DNA of 53,063 nucleotides from Natrialba taiwanensis DSM 12281 (GTDB lineage Archaea; Halobacteriota; Halobacteria; Halobacteriales; Natrialbaceae): assembly GCF_000337595.1 (NCBI RefSeq), contig NZ_AOIL01000013.1, forward strand, positions 188,149-241,211, in the 5' to 3' direction. The notes below the pieces were generated by a model that was given only the letters and a program-made list of their open reading frames with translations, had not been told where the DNA came from and made no database searches. Every line of letters starts with the position of its first letter. Positions within the stretch are counted from its first letter, which is position 1. Shown here one piece after another: positions 25,124 to 34,586 of the stretch. Position numbers and translations under genes: made by a program.

Positions 25124-25822
25124 ATGGCTTCGTGGAAGCGGGACTTTGCGAGCGGGCTGATCGTCCTCGGCCCCATCCTCATTACGCTCTACGTCATTTA
25201 CTGGCTCTACGGCCTCGTCGCCGGCGTTACTCCCGGCATCATCCTCGAACAGGACGCCCTCATACCGCTGATCCCGGGTGACGGCAATCAGGCCGCCCGC
25301 GAACAGCTCGCACAGTTCCTTCGCGTCATCGTCACACTGACCGTCTTCATCGTTCTTACTTTCTCGGTCGGCTATCTCATGCGCACAACCATCGGCGGCC
25401 TCGTCGAACGCCTCGTCGACAACGTCGCCAATCGCGTCCCCGTCATGCGCGTCGTCTACAACGCCTCGAAGATGGCCGCCGAAACCGCCTTCGGCGAACA
25501 AGAATCGCTGCAAAAGCCGGTCAAAATCGAGGTCTGGGAAGGCCTCCGCATGACCGCCTTCAAAACCGGCAAGGTAACCGAAGACGGCAGAGAGATCCTC
25601 TTTCTCCCGACATCGCCGAACATCACGACCGGCTACGTCGTCGAAGTCCACCCCGAACGAATCACCGAACTCAACGAGGACGTCGAAGACGCACTTACCC
25701 GCGTCCTGAGCGCCGGCTTCGGCGACGCGGACAGAACTCGCGGGATGGACGCCGGCGTCCCGATCGATGTCGTTGACGAGAGCGATGCGAATCCGACGCG
25801 ACCGAGTGACGACGACGATTGA
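25124..25822 (+). CDS. DUF502 family membrane protein
   Basis: A 232-residue membrane protein. Two long helices (FASGLIVLGPILITLYVIYWLY and FLRVIVTLTVFIVLTFSVGYL) flank an external loop, followed by a soluble domain with the DUF502 block VPVMRVVYNASKMAAETAFG, KPVKIEVWEGLRMTAF and LFLPTSPNITTGYVVEVHPE. The family is widespread in bacteria, archaea and plants (LIKE COV) and is linked to membrane processes without a defined activity. It starts 39 nt after the proline dehydrogenase stop, so read-through transcription is likely. Confidence 0.9.
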   Translation: MASWKRDFASGLIVLGPILITLYVIYWLYGLVAGVTPGIILEQDALIPLIPGDGNQAAREQLAQFLRVIVTLTVFIVLTFSVGYLMRTTIGGLVERLVDNVANRVPVMRVVYNASKMAAETAFGEQESLQKPVKIEVWEGLRMTAFKTGKVTEDGREILFLPTSPNITTGYVVEVHPERITELNEDVEDALTRVLSAGFGDADRTRGMDAGVPIDVVDESDANPTRPSDDDD

Positions 25823-25999
25823 TCGACTGGTTCCCTCGTCCCCTGACCACCTGATCACCACTGACCTGCATACTCACTCTCCAGCACCGACTTGATTCGG
25901 TCCGAACTCGGTTTCTCGACAGCGAAACCGTCCCTTGAACTCGTTCTAATGGCGGAGAAGGAGACCCTGTTTCGAGACTGCAACGACGACCGGACGGCC

Positions 26000-26929
26000 T
26001 CAGACGTACTCGAACCAGTCGTCGTACTCGTCCGTCCGTCGTTCGACGACCTCGAAGAATCGGGACTGAATGTCTTCGGTGACGGGACCGCGGGAGCCGT
26101 CGCCGATCGTGACGTTATCGACCTTCCGAATCGGTGTGACCTCGGCTGCAGAGCCGGTGAAGAAGAGTTCATCCGCCGTGTTGAGTTCGCCGCGCGAAAT
26201 GGAGACGTTGTCGTGGACCGTATAGCCCAGATCTTCGGCGAGCGTGATCACCGTATCGCGGGTGATGCCGTCGAGGATCGACTCCGAGAGGCCGGGCGTG
26301 TAGAGTTCGCCGTCGCGCACGAGGAAGACGTTCTCGCCGGGGCCTTCGGCGACGTTGCCCTCCTTGTTCAGGACGAGCGCCTCCGCGTAGCCGTTTCGTC
26401 GGGCTTCCTCGCCGGCAAGGAGGCTGTTGACGTACAGGCCCGTCGTCTTGGCGTTCGTCGGCACCTGACTCGAGGCGTGTTTGCGCCACGAGGAGATCAT
26501 CACGTCGATGCCGTTCTGCAGGGCGTCCTCGCCGAGGTACGCGCCCCACGGCCAGGCGGCAATCGCCGTTCGCGTCGGACAGTCCTCGGGACTCACGCCG
26601 AGGGAGTTGTAGCCGTAGAAGGCGACCGGCCGGATGTAACACGAGGAGAGATCCTGGCGCTGGATGAGTTCGAGCGTGGCCTCGGTGAGTTCAGCAACCG
26701 AGTAATCGATCTCCATCTCGTAGGGCTGTGCCGAGTTGTAAAACCGCTCCAGGTGTTCCTCCCAGCGAAAGAGCGCGGGGCCCTGTTCCGTCTCGTAACA
26801 GCGTGCGCCCTCGAAGATCCCGCTTCCGTAGTGGAGGCCGTGCGTGAGTACGTGGACCTGCGCGTCGTCCCAGTCGACGAACTCGCCGTCCATCCATATC
26901 GTGTCGACGTCCATCTCGTCGAATGCCAT
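26000..26929 (-). CDS. ilvE: Branched-chain amino acid aminotransferase
   Basis: A 309-residue fold-type IV PLP enzyme for the last step of Val, Leu and Ile synthesis. It has IWMDGEFVDWDDAQVHVLTHGLHYGSGIFEG at the N-terminus, the PLP Lys in NAKTTGLYVNSLLA, EALVLNKEGNVAEGPGENVFLV and the phosphate-binding ILDGITRDTVITLA. The ATG at 26929 (MAFDEMDVDTIW) is preferred over one 24 codons upstream because family members begin close to IWMDGE. It is convergent with the DUF502 gene. Confidence 0.96.
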   Translation of the reverse strand: MAFDEMDVDTIWMDGEFVDWDDAQVHVLTHGLHYGSGIFEGARCYETEQGPALFRWEEHLERFYNSAQPYEMEIDYSVAELTEATLELIQRQDLSSCYIRPVAFYGYNSLGVSPEDCPTRTAIAAWPWGAYLGEDALQNGIDVMISSWRKHASSQVPTNAKTTGLYVNSLLAGEEARRNGYAEALVLNKEGNVAEGPGENVFLVRDGELYTPGLSESILDGITRDTVITLAEDLGYTVHDNVSISRGELNTADELFFTGSAAEVTPIRKVDNVTIGDGSRGPVTEDIQSRFFEVVERRTDEYDDWFEYV

Positions 26930-27034
26930 AGTGGTGTGTGTTGCAAGCCACCGTACTAAGTGTTCGCGATTTCCGGGCGATCCCCGCGTTGGGTCCGGCA
27001 CGGCGAGACGATTCAGGACGGCTGTGCGACACCG

Positions 27035-29050
27035 TCAGGCTCGCTCCCGGAACCGAGTCGCTTCGACGGCGACGGCAACGGAGCCGACGACCGCAATCGC
27101 CACAGCGCCGAACTGGAGGAGCAACGACAACGGCGAGCCGGTGGCTCCGCTGTCGTGGTCGGCGTGTGCGTCACCCGTCTCGGCAGTCTCGACGCGCACG
27201 TCGTACGTCTCGCTGACGAACTCGTCGTTCGGGCTGCCGGTAAGCCGAACCTCCCAATCGCCCTCGACCGGGAGCGTCTGAACCGTCGCGTAGGTTCCGC
27301 CCGCGGTCTCCTCGAGTTCAACGTTGATCGTCCGGTCCCCCTCCGTCGCAGTCGCGAGCAGGCGCACCGGGCCGTCCGAGTCGATCCGCTCTCCGTCGCC
27401 CGCCGCCGCTGAACTCGCGAAGGTAACGTCGAAGACGATTGGATCGCCGGGCCGGACGCGCAGTTGCTGGCCGTTCGAACGGTCCGAATTCTCGGTTTCA
27501 TCGGCGGTCCCAGTAGCGCTGCCAGCCGTCGGTCCTGCCTGCAGTTCGAGAGCGACATCGTCCGTCACCTCGCGTTCGATCGTCGCCAGTTCTGAGTCGC
27601 CTGCTCCGTCATCGACGACTGCGGCAGTCGGGGCCGACGTCAACAGTCCGGAGATGAGCAGGACCGCCACGAGAACGGCGACCTCGAAGCGAACGGCGCG
27701 GACGAACGTGGAGACGGTATCGGTATCAATATCGGCGGCGGCAGCCGCAGTGAACTCTCGGCTCGAGTGCTCCGCGAGCCGGGAGAGGAGGACGAACCGG
27801 GTGAGACCGCCGAGCCCGAGCGCGAGCAGGACGAGGAGGGACTTCGCGGAGAGCGAGAGTCCGTAGAGGGAATCCGTGAGTGCGGCGAGCGACGGGACGT
27901 GCCAACTCGCCAGGACGAGTCCGGTCGCGCCGGCGAGGGTCACGCCGGCGAGTGCGAGCAGGGAGTAACGCCGGATCGTCCCGGCGGCGAGGTCGTTTCT
28001 GTCGACCGGCTTCGCCTCGCGAAGCGCGGCTGGGACGACGAGTGCAAGGACGACGAGTCCGCCGACCCAGAGGCCGGCACCGCCGAGGTGGGCGATATCG
28101 ATGGCGGCTCCCTGGAACCGATCGATGGCGGTGGCCGAGTGGCTCGTCCAGCCGACGGTCGCACCGACGAAGGCTGCTCCGACTGCGGTGCCGGCGAGCC
28201 ACCCTCGCCGAGGGAGCCGTCCGGTTAGTCCGCCGACGAGGATCACCCCGAGAAGTGCGGTCAATCCGACCTGAACAAGCCACTCGCGGCCGAGCGGTGT
28301 GTCGGCGAACCGAACGAGCGTTTCGAGGGAAAGCGACCCGATCGAGGTCGCCCGCACCAGTCCGAGCGTGAGTACGGAACCGAACAGAACAGCGCCCGCT
28401 GTGGCGAGAACTCGGCCGAGTCTGCGGTCGACTGTTCGGAGCGACCGAAACGACGACTCGACTCGTGAAACGGCCGGATAGACGGCGACAACGGCCGTAA
28501 TCGGGGCACCAATGAGACAGACGAGTGCGATCAGCAACAGTCCTTTCGCGCCGGCAGCGACCGGCGAAACATCCTCATCCGGTCCCTCGTCCTCGTGGGC
28601 CTCGAGTACTGCATCCCTGTCGAGCGGTTTGTCTCCGACGCTGAAGACGAACGAGCCGCTGACCGTGTGGCCGTCGTCGGCGAGGATCTCCCACTCGACG
28701 CTGTACAGCCCTTCAGCGTCGTCCTCGTCGGCCGAACGCTCGATCGGAACGCGAACGAGTTGGGAGTCGTCGTCGATTTCGGCCGCGCCGCTTACGTCCG
28801 CGCCGTCGGGGCCGGTGACGGTCGCGTCGGCGACCTGCACGCCGTCGCCCGAGAAGGAGAGGGTTATCTCGTCGGGAACGGCATCGATCTGTTCGCCGTT
28901 GGCCGGATCGGAATCGCTCAAGTACGCGTGCGCCGCGACCGGCGTCGCAAGACTCGTGAGTATGAGGGCTGCGACAGCGAGCGCGACGAGTCCCCACGCC
29001 GGTCGCAAACCGGACCGCCGTTTGCACTCGAGCGATTCGTCGGCGCTCAT
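27035..29050 (-). CDS. CopC-CopD fusion (copper transport/resistance membrane protein)
   Basis: A 671-residue fusion. A signal helix (residues about 17-40) is followed by a CopC domain starting AHAYLSDSDPANGEQ; the His right after the cleavage site is the copper-brace His. The domain also has ILADDGHTVSGSFVFSV, where the His is a second ligand. Then comes a CopD-like region with about eight membrane segments (LLLIALVCLIGAPITAVV through VRFEVAVLVAVLLISGLL) and a C-terminal external beta domain. It would bind copper outside and import or buffer it. It starts 4 nt inside the end of the preceding lipoprotein gene, so translation is coupled. Metal choice is by family. Confidence 0.9.
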   Translation of the reverse strand: MSADESLECKRRSGLRPAWGLVALAVAALILTSLATPVAAHAYLSDSDPANGEQIDAVPDEITLSFSGDGVQVADATVTGPDGADVSGAAEIDDDSQLVRVPIERSADEDDAEGLYSVEWEILADDGHTVSGSFVFSVGDKPLDRDAVLEAHEDEGPDEDVSPVAAGAKGLLLIALVCLIGAPITAVVAVYPAVSRVESSFRSLRTVDRRLGRVLATAGAVLFGSVLTLGLVRATSIGSLSLETLVRFADTPLGREWLVQVGLTALLGVILVGGLTGRLPRRGWLAGTAVGAAFVGATVGWTSHSATAIDRFQGAAIDIAHLGGAGLWVGGLVVLALVVPAALREAKPVDRNDLAAGTIRRYSLLALAGVTLAGATGLVLASWHVPSLAALTDSLYGLSLSAKSLLVLLALGLGGLTRFVLLSRLAEHSSREFTAAAAADIDTDTVSTFVRAVRFEVAVLVAVLLISGLLTSAPTAAVVDDGAGDSELATIEREVTDDVALELQAGPTAGSATGTADETENSDRSNGQQLRVRPGDPIVFDVTFASSAAAGDGERIDSDGPVRLLATATEGDRTINVELEETAGGTYATVQTLPVEGDWEVRLTGSPNDEFVSETYDVRVETAETGDAHADHDSGATGSPLSLLLQFGAVAIAVVGSVAVAVEATRFRERA

Positions 29051-30258
29051 TCTGACTCGGGAACGTACTGGACGGTGCCGACACCCTCCTCGACGGGGAC
29101 GTGTTCGATCAGTTCACGAGCAGCCATATCAATCACCGCAACGGTTCCGTCGGCATCCGCGGGCGTGAAGAAGTAGCCGTCGCCCGAGACGGCTGATCGG
29201 TGGAGGCTGTGGGCGTCCTCTGGTTGTTCGATGCTCCCGGCGTCAATGTGGTCGACGACTGAGAGGTCGTCGAGATCGATGACGGCTGCCTCGGGCGTCA
29301 TCGTGTTCGCAGTAAAGCCGTACAGCGTGTCGTCGGCCTCGTAGTACTCCAGGGCGTCCGGGCCGCCCTCGACCGTGACGGACCCGATTTCGTCGGTAGT
29401 CTCGCTCGTCGCGTCGAGAAGGCGAATCTCGCTCTCGCCGATATTGCCCAGTCGCTCCTCGTCCGGCGTGAGATACAGGCCGCCGGTGAACTCGAGTTCG
29501 TCGACGACCTCGTTCGTCTCGGTGTCGACCACGGCGGTCGTCCCGACGCCGCCGGAGCGTTCGAAGTAGGCGAGCCCGGTTTGCGGACTGTAGGCCTTGT
29601 AGTGGGTACCGCCCTCGTCGCCGAGTTCGATGGAGTCGACGCGCTCGTAGGCGTCCATGTCGATGACGTGTGCCGCCGCGTCGTTGACGTTCGTCGCGTA
29701 GCCCGTCGAGCCGAAATCGTCGTGGTAGAGGAGTTTACCGTGGCCTTCACCGTCGAGGCCGGCCTCGACGGTTTCGACGACCTCGTGGGACGACGTATCG
29801 ATGACGTAGAACGTTCCCTCGGCGTCGGAGTGGGCCCACATCTCCTCGTCGTTGGGATGGTACATGTGGGTGCCGCCGGGTCCGATCGCAACCTCGGCGG
29901 TAATTTCGCGGGATGCAGTATCGATGACCAGGACCTGCGAGAGGGAGTCTTCGATAACGAAGAGGTAGTTCCCGTCGTTCGTCAGCACGGCATCGCCGTA
30001 GGTGTAGCCGTCGACACCGTCCGCGAGTTCATCGACGACCTCGCCCTCGGATGGGTCGATGAGTGCGATCGTTTCCGGGCCGAAGGCGTACGCGAGCCCG
30101 GCGCTGCCGTCCTCGGCCGAGCCGTTCTCGTCGTTTGTGTCGCCGTTTTCCGCCGGATCGTCCTCGTCCTCGTCACCGCCGAGACAGCCGGCGAGTCCGA
30201 CGACGAAACCGCCGCTCAATCCCTGTACGAGTCGTCGTCGATCGATGGATGTGTCCAT
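29047..30258 (-). CDS. Tat lipoprotein with YncE-like beta-propeller
   Basis: A 403-residue exported protein. The signal IDRRRLVQGLSGGFVVGLAGC is a Tat signal with lipobox, anchoring the protein by its Cys. An acidic linker (GDEDEDDPAENGDTN) follows, then repeated propeller blades of the YncE type (for example VIDTASREITAEVAIGPGG, VIDTSSHEVVETVEAGL, VVDTETNEVVDELEF, VIDLDDLSVVDHIDAG). Such propellers act as surface binding or redox-partner modules. It is translationally coupled to the CopC-CopD gene by a 4-nt overlap, which suggests that it is a periplasmic-side partner in copper handling. A good ribosome-binding site (AGGTGAG) precedes the ATG. Confidence 0.88.
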   Translation of the reverse strand: MDTSIDRRRLVQGLSGGFVVGLAGCLGGDEDEDDPAENGDTNDENGSAEDGSAGLAYAFGPETIALIDPSEGEVVDELADGVDGYTYGDAVLTNDGNYLFVIEDSLSQVLVIDTASREITAEVAIGPGGTHMYHPNDEEMWAHSDAEGTFYVIDTSSHEVVETVEAGLDGEGHGKLLYHDDFGSTGYATNVNDAAAHVIDMDAYERVDSIELGDEGGTHYKAYSPQTGLAYFERSGGVGTTAVVDTETNEVVDELEFTGGLYLTPDEERLGNIGESEIRLLDATSETTDEIGSVTVEGGPDALEYYEADDTLYGFTANTMTPEAAVIDLDDLSVVDHIDAGSIEQPEDAHSLHRSAVSGDGYFFTPADADGTVAVIDMAARELIEHVPVEEGVGTVQYVPESE

Positions 30259-30296
30259 ATACTCTCACCTGGGACACGCTACATTATTCGTAGTTA

Positions 30297-30322
30297 TGGT
30301 ACGTATATCGAAATTGTGGTAC
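30297..30322. promoter_or_regulatory. Direct repeat upstream of the beta-propeller/CopC-CopD operon
   Basis: TGGTAC occurs at 30297-30302 and again at 30317-30322, 20 nt apart, in the short promoter of the copper-type operon. Two turns of DNA separate the copies, as expected for a dimeric regulator site. No regulator is proven. Confidence 0.3.
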
Positions 30323-30377
30323 AATCCTCGAAAACGAGCGACCGTGCGACCCGGACTGCGCGACGACGCGAACGCAG

Positions 30378-30905
30378 TTAGCGCGATTCGGGAGACTCCT
30401 CGAGCAATCCGTCGACGAGCCGCGTGAACCGATCGACGAATCGATCCGGAACCGACGGCTCGACCGTCGACAATAATCTGCCCGTCGACTCCGGGTTTGC
30501 GAGCACGAGCGTCACGCGATTGCGTTCGTCGTAGGATTTCTCGACGATTGTGTGTTCGACGAGGCGGTCGAGATGGTACTCAAGTGTGCTTCTGGCGATA
30601 CCGAGTGAGTCGGCAACGGCAACCGGGGAAGCTGGTTCGTGTTCGATCAGATAGACGACGATTTCGCGAGCCGTTTCCCGACGGAACAGCGCCAGCATCG
30701 TCCGCTCACGCTCGTCGTACTCCAGCGGATAGTAGTGGGTCCGACCGTAGAACTCACACCGAACGAGTTCATCTTGGTCCAGGAGTCGCCGGACGTGGTA
30801 CTGGATCTGTCCCGGCGCGAAGTCGGACGTTCTGACGAGTTCGTTGAAGTGTATACCGGCGTTGTCCTGCACGTGCGTTCTGATTCGGCGTCGCGTATCA
30901 CTCAT
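30378..30905 (-). CDS. Regulator with two winged-helix domains
   Basis: A 175-residue DNA-binding protein. The first wHTH covers about residues 1-60 (TRRRIRTHVQDNAGIHFNELVRTSDF), the second about 75-135 (VYLIEHEPASPVAVADSLGIARSTLEYHLDRLVE). Between them lies RTHYYPLEYDERERTML. Paired wHTH proteins of this kind are numerous in haloarchaea and control nearby genes. The ATG at 30905 is chosen because the upstream frame is Arg-rich repeat DNA. It is just behind the copper-type operon and divergent from a small membrane protein, so it may regulate either; no metal-binding Cys cluster is seen (one Cys only). Confidence 0.82.
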   Translation of the reverse strand: MSDTRRRIRTHVQDNAGIHFNELVRTSDFAPGQIQYHVRRLLDQDELVRCEFYGRTHYYPLEYDERERTMLALFRRETAREIVVYLIEHEPASPVAVADSLGIARSTLEYHLDRLVEHTIVEKSYDERNRVTLVLANPESTGRLLSTVEPSVPDRFVDRFTRLVDGLLEESPESR

Positions 30906-31002
30906 AGTGGCTAATGGCTGTGGCGGTCCTGCATGTACGTCTCTGCTAGCGATCGTGATAACGGGTTGCGGTCGTTCCCGACGGACGGGAACGGCCCGAG
31001 TT

Positions 31003-31037
31003 GCGAGCGGTGAGCGGCGAGCGGCGAGCGGCGAGTT
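31003..31037. repeat. 7-bp tandem repeat in a divergent promoter
   Basis: Five units of GCGAGCG (GCGAGCG, GTGAGCG, GCGAGCG, GCGAGCG, GCGAGTT) lie between the two-wHTH regulator and the DUF7471-type gene. Copy-number change would alter promoter spacing. Confidence 0.7.
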
Positions 31038-31098
31038 CCGAGTCGACGATCGCACCGAAGCACATACGTGACTCACCATCCGACATAGAGCCGCGCCG

Positions 31099-31482
31099 AT
31101 GGACTACACGACCCCGTTCGATATCGGGTGGGTAGATCCCGAGTTCGCACCCGTGTTACTCGCCGTGATCTGCCTTGCGGTCGTCGGAACGACAGCGTTG
31201 CTCGGTGTCGGGCTCGTCGCCTATCTGCAGCGCCGGTCGAGTCGGTATCTGTTGATCACGGTCGTCCTCGGATTGCTCGTCGCGCGGTCGATCATCGGAC
31301 TCGGGACGGTGTTCGGGCTGGTACCGATGACGATCCACCACCTCGTCGGACACGGGGTTGATTTCTCTATTGCAGCCCTCGTTCTGTATATCGTGTACCG
31401 AAGCAGAAGTCCGTCGAGAGATAGATATGCCGGGCCCGGGAGCAGTGATGACGGTATCGAGGGCGAGCACGTGAAGGAGTGA
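31099..31482 (+). CDS. Small membrane protein (DUF7471-like)
   Basis: A 127-residue protein with three membrane segments (about residues 17-42, 50-72, 78-97), short loops and a polar tail. The two His in MTIHHLVGHGVDF sit between helices and could bind metal or heme. It resembles haloarchaeal DUF7471 proteins, which often pair with a divergent two-wHTH regulator as here. No activity is known. The ATG at 31099 starts directly before the first helix region. It is convergent with ribB. Confidence 0.7.
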   Translation: MDYTTPFDIGWVDPEFAPVLLAVICLAVVGTTALLGVGLVAYLQRRSSRYLLITVVLGLLVARSIIGLGTVFGLVPMTIHHLVGHGVDFSIAALVLYIVYRSRSPSRDRYAGPGSSDDGIEGEHVKE

Positions 31483-31535
31483 GTGCGTGGTCGACCACGA
31501 ACGGTCACTCGGGGCCAACGCGGACGAGACGACCG

Positions 31536-32279
31536 CTACGCGAACCGATCGAGAACCGTCCGCCCCTCGATATACGTAACGTCGTGGTTATCAGCGTAGA
31601 CGCGGGCGTCGGCCGGCGTGCGCGCCTGCCCGGTCTCGTCGTCTAACATCTCGCAGACGACGACAGCGGGCGGCAGGTCGGCCGCCGCCGCGAGCGCGAG
31701 GCCGAGTTCAGTGTGGCCCTCGCGCTGTGCCAGCAGATCCGGGGCACCCTTGAGCAGGTGGACGTGGCCCGGGACGCGGAACTCCGACGCAAAGTCGGTT
31801 GTCGCGGGGGTGCCAGCGGCCTCACCGAGCGCGCGGATAGTCTGCGAGCGGTCCGTATCGGTGATGCCGGTATAGGTGTCGCGGTGGTTGACGGTCAGCG
31901 AAAACGACGACCGTTCGTCGTAGCCGAGGTTGTGGTCCCCGGTCGCGGGGTGGTCGACGGCCTCGCCGTAGAACGGGAGGTCGAACGCCTCGGCGATGTC
32001 ATGGCCGAGCGCGACGCAGACGAGACCCCCAGCGTCGTTGCGCATCCGAGCGACAGCGTCCGGTGTGACGGCGTCTGCGTGGTAGATGAGATCCGTCTCC
32101 CCCTCGCGGTCGGCCGCGTCGTGAACGAGGATCGGCTCGCCCGCGCGGAGCGCCTGCAGCGCGTGGTCGATCGACTCCCGTTCTGAACTCGATCCGGGTA
32201 CCGCCTCCGTGCTGGTTTCCGTTCCCTCGTCCGTGTTCGGGTCCGTGTCCGGGTGTGCGCCGGCCTGCTGACCCGTCAT
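31536..32279 (-). CDS. ribB: 3,4-dihydroxy-2-butanone 4-phosphate synthase
   Basis: A 247-residue enzyme that makes the four-carbon unit of riboflavin from ribulose 5-phosphate. It has [27 protein letters not shown] with the acidic metal- and substrate-binding residues, the conserved [22 protein letters not shown] block and [14 protein letters not shown] plus [11 protein letters not shown]. The first 35 residues are a Thr/Asp-rich extension without fold. Its start overlaps the ribK stop by 4 nt (ATGA), so the two are translationally coupled. Confidence 0.96.
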   Translation of the reverse strand: MTGQQAGAHPDTDPNTDEGTETSTEAVPGSSSERESIDHALQALRAGEPILVHDAADREGETDLIYHADAVTPDAVARMRNDAGGLVCVALGHDIAEAFDLPFYGEAVDHPATGDHNLGYDERSSFSLTVNHRDTYTGITDTDRSQTIRALGEAAGTPATTDFASEFRVPGHVHLLKGAPDLLAQREGHTELGLALAAAADLPPAVVVCEMLDDETGQARTPADARVYADNHDVTYIEGRTVLDRFA

Positions 32280-32983
32280 TGGCGATCACCCACAATGACC
32301 GTCACGCGGTCGGCGTCCTCCAGCTCGAGTTCTTCGCGCAGTTTGTCGGGGGCGATGACCTCGAGTTGGTCCTCGTCGTGGTGGGTTCGCTCGGGGGCGA
32401 TGGTGTGGGCGGTCTCGTACCGTCGACCGTCCGCCGTTTCGATCGTCGCCGAGTAACAGACCGCGGGGCCGTAGGTGCGGTCGTCGTCCTCCCAGCCGTC
32501 GATGTGGACGGGCTCGAGCGAGGAGAGCGCGCTGCGGCGGCGGACGCTGTCGTCCCGGAGGTCGACGTTTAACGTGCCCGGGAACGGCTCGTAGCCGAGG
32601 CGGTCCTCGAACTGACGGTTGTAGCCGGGCAGGGAGATGTAGTGACGACCCTCGCCCATGCCGCTCGTGACGGTCCCCTCGAGTTCGACTTCCGAGTCGG
32701 TCTCGAAGATCCGTCGGTAGTCTTCGTATTCGGCATGGAGCGCGTGTTCACCAGCGTCGGTGATCCCGACCCATTGCCCGTCACTGACGGTGTCGCGCTG
32801 GAGGAGGGCGGCGCTTTCGAGGCGCTGGAGGCGGCGCGAGGCGGTCTGGTTCGACGCGTCGAGCCGGTCGGCGAGATGAGAACAGGAAATTTTGACGTCG
32901 CCTTCGAGCCCGCCTTCGAGGGCGAGCAATTTGAGGACGGCGAGTTCGTCGTGGCCGACGGCGGACTCCGCTGTCGTTGACAT
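32276..32983 (-). CDS. ribK: CTP-dependent riboflavin kinase with N-terminal HTH
   Basis: A 235-residue protein with a winged-helix domain (about 10-85; [24 protein letters not shown]) and the archaeal DUF120 kinase domain ([36 protein letters not shown]) that phosphorylates riboflavin with CTP. In RbkR-type proteins the HTH regulates riboflavin genes directly, so it may sense riboflavin/FMN and control its own operon with ribB. The ATG at 32983 ([14 protein letters not shown]) is chosen over one nine codons upstream. Confidence 0.94.
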   Translation of the reverse strand: MSTTAESAVGHDELAVLKLLALEGGLEGDVKISCSHLADRLDASNQTASRRLQRLESAALLQRDTVSDGQWVGITDAGEHALHAEYEDYRRIFETDSEVELEGTVTSGMGEGRHYISLPGYNRQFEDRLGYEPFPGTLNVDLRDDSVRRRSALSSLEPVHIDGWEDDDRTYGPAVCYSATIETADGRRYETAHTIAPERTHHDEDQLEVIAPDKLREELELEDADRVTVIVGDRQ

Positions 32984-33076
32984 AGCCGACGCTTTGTCAT
33001 CACCGGTCAAAAGCGTATCGAATGTGGAATGCGTAACAGAACTGCTATGGCGTTGTCGAGCGTTTATCGCGTCCGG

Positions 33077-34141
33077 TCAGTCGCCCGTTCCGGTCACCGG
33101 ATCGCGCGCCCAGAACTTGCTTCCCTTCTTCAATTTCGGCACCCACGTATCGCTCGTCTTCGAGAGCAGCGCGACGCGCGAGGAGGGCACGCCCTTGCAC
33201 TCGCTGAACTCTGGCAGGTACGATTTGACGGCGTCGGCGAACTCGAGAACCTCCTCGTGGTCGGGCATCGACGAGCGGTCCAGTCGCCCCTGGGAGTGGC
33301 CGACGTGCATGTACGCCTTGAGTTCGATAAAATCGGGGTCGGCCTGCTGGTAGAAGCCGGCGTACCAGTCGGGGTGGTGCATGTTCTCGCCCTTGACGAG
33401 CGTCGTCCGGAGGACCGTGCGAGTTTCGTCTTTGTCCCGAAGGACGGCCATCGTCTCGAGGAGGCGGTCCCAGGCGTCGTCGTCGACGGCTTTGACGACC
33501 TGATCGAAGGTGTGACGCTCGGGCGCGTCGACGCTAACGTACAGTTGCGTGGGATCGCACTCTCGAAGAACCTCGGGCCGGGTACCGTTCGAGACCAGGA
33601 AGGTGGTAATGTCCCGGTCGTGGAAGGCTTCGAGCAGTTCCGGCAGGTACGGATAGAGGGTGGGCTCGCCGTCGAGCGAGATGGCGACGTGGCGGGGTTC
33701 CATCGCTTCGTCGAAAACCTCGCGCGGCACCTCGTCGTTGCCGCCGAATCCGGACAGGAGCTTCTTCTGCAGTTTGATCGAGGCGTCGACGACGGCCTCG
33801 GGATCATCCCACTCGACCTCGTCCATCTCGTAGGCGTGACCCTGGTGGTCCCGCCAACAGAAGACGCAGCGCTCGTTGCACTTGACCACCGGCGTCATCT
33901 GGATGCAGCGGTGGGACTCGATACCGTAGTAGATGTTCTTGTAGCACCGACCGTCCCCGCGCAGGGCGTTCGCCGTCCAGCCGCAGGTCTGGGCGGCGGT
34001 GTGGTTCTCGCTGTGATAGTTCGGGCTCGAGACCTGTGCCGGTCCGCCGGCGGGGTCGCCGTCGTTCCCGTCTCGGTCCCGACCCTGGTCCGGATCGGCG
34101 TCGGCTCCCACCTCGACGCCGGCGTCGGCGGAATCGCTCAT
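33077..34141 (-). CDS. twy1: tRNA 4-demethylwyosine synthase (radical SAM)
   Basis: A 354-residue enzyme that builds the tricyclic 4-demethylwyosine base on tRNA-Phe position 37. After an acidic 40-residue extension it has CIQMTPVVKCNERCVFCWRDH (the C-x3-C-x2-C radical SAM motif), VAISLDGEPTLYPYLPELLEAF, TTFLVSNGTRPEVL, LYVSVDAPERHTFDQVV and the KGENMHHPDWYAGFYQQADP ending. An earlier Cys (CGWTANALRGDGRCYKN) fits the second cluster of TYW1. It is complete; no other wyosine genes are visible nearby. Confidence 0.95.
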   Translation of the reverse strand: MSDSADAGVEVGADADPDQGRDRDGNDGDPAGGPAQVSSPNYHSENHTAAQTCGWTANALRGDGRCYKNIYYGIESHRCIQMTPVVKCNERCVFCWRDHQGHAYEMDEVEWDDPEAVVDASIKLQKKLLSGFGGNDEVPREVFDEAMEPRHVAISLDGEPTLYPYLPELLEAFHDRDITTFLVSNGTRPEVLRECDPTQLYVSVDAPERHTFDQVVKAVDDDAWDRLLETMAVLRDKDETRTVLRTTLVKGENMHHPDWYAGFYQQADPDFIELKAYMHVGHSQGRLDRSSMPDHEEVLEFADAVKSYLPEFSECKGVPSSRVALLSKTSDTWVPKLKKGSKFWARDPVTGTGD

Positions 34142-34190
34142 GTTGCAATCGCTTGGACAGGGGCCACCAAAAGACGTGTGGTGTCGTCCG

Positions 34191-34523
34191 TTACTTCGTC
34201 TGCGAATCGACGGATTCCTCCGAACTCGTCGCGGGCGCGTGTGGCAGCTGCCCCGGCTCCGCCGGTTCGTCGTCCTCGTTCGCGATTCCGCGTTCGAAGG
34301 TGTACAACACGATGCCGGTGTTTGCCGTCATGATCACGCCGGGCATGGGAGCCGGCGCGAACAGATACAGCCACACGCCGACGGCGAACGGTGCCGCCGC
34401 GATCACCCCCCAGAGCCGCGACCGCGGGACCTCGTTGCGAGCCGCATCCCGGGAGACGTACGCGAAGAGCGCGAGCGTCCCGACGACCCCACCGAGCGCG
34501 ATCACCACCTCGGCTGCGTCCAT
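34191..34523 (-). CDS. Small membrane protein, three helices
   Basis: A 110-residue protein with helices at about 4-24 (VVIALGGVVGTLALFAYVSR), 38-57 (LWGVIAAAPFAVGVWLYLFA) and 60-75, followed by an acidic, disordered tail (NEDDEPAEPGQ). No family is recognised. It starts 63 nt after the stop of the HAD phosphatase gene and ends 49 nt before the twy1 start, so the three minus-strand genes may share a transcript. Confidence 0.7.
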   Translation of the reverse strand: MDAAEVVIALGGVVGTLALFAYVSRDAARNEVPRSRLWGVIAAAPFAVGVWLYLFAPAPMPGVIMTANTGIVLYTFERGIANEDDEPAEPGQLPHAPATSSEESVDSQTK

Positions 34524-34586
34524 ACGTGAGCCTTCGACGGGACACGCAAAAGCGTTCTGCGTAGCGCCCGCCTGCGATCGCCGCCG

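Noticed and set aside
24431-25861. 476-codon minus-strand frame antisense to proline dehydrogenase and DUF502
   Set aside because: Both sense genes are well conserved families; the antisense frame has the Asp/Val/Glu-rich shadow pattern.
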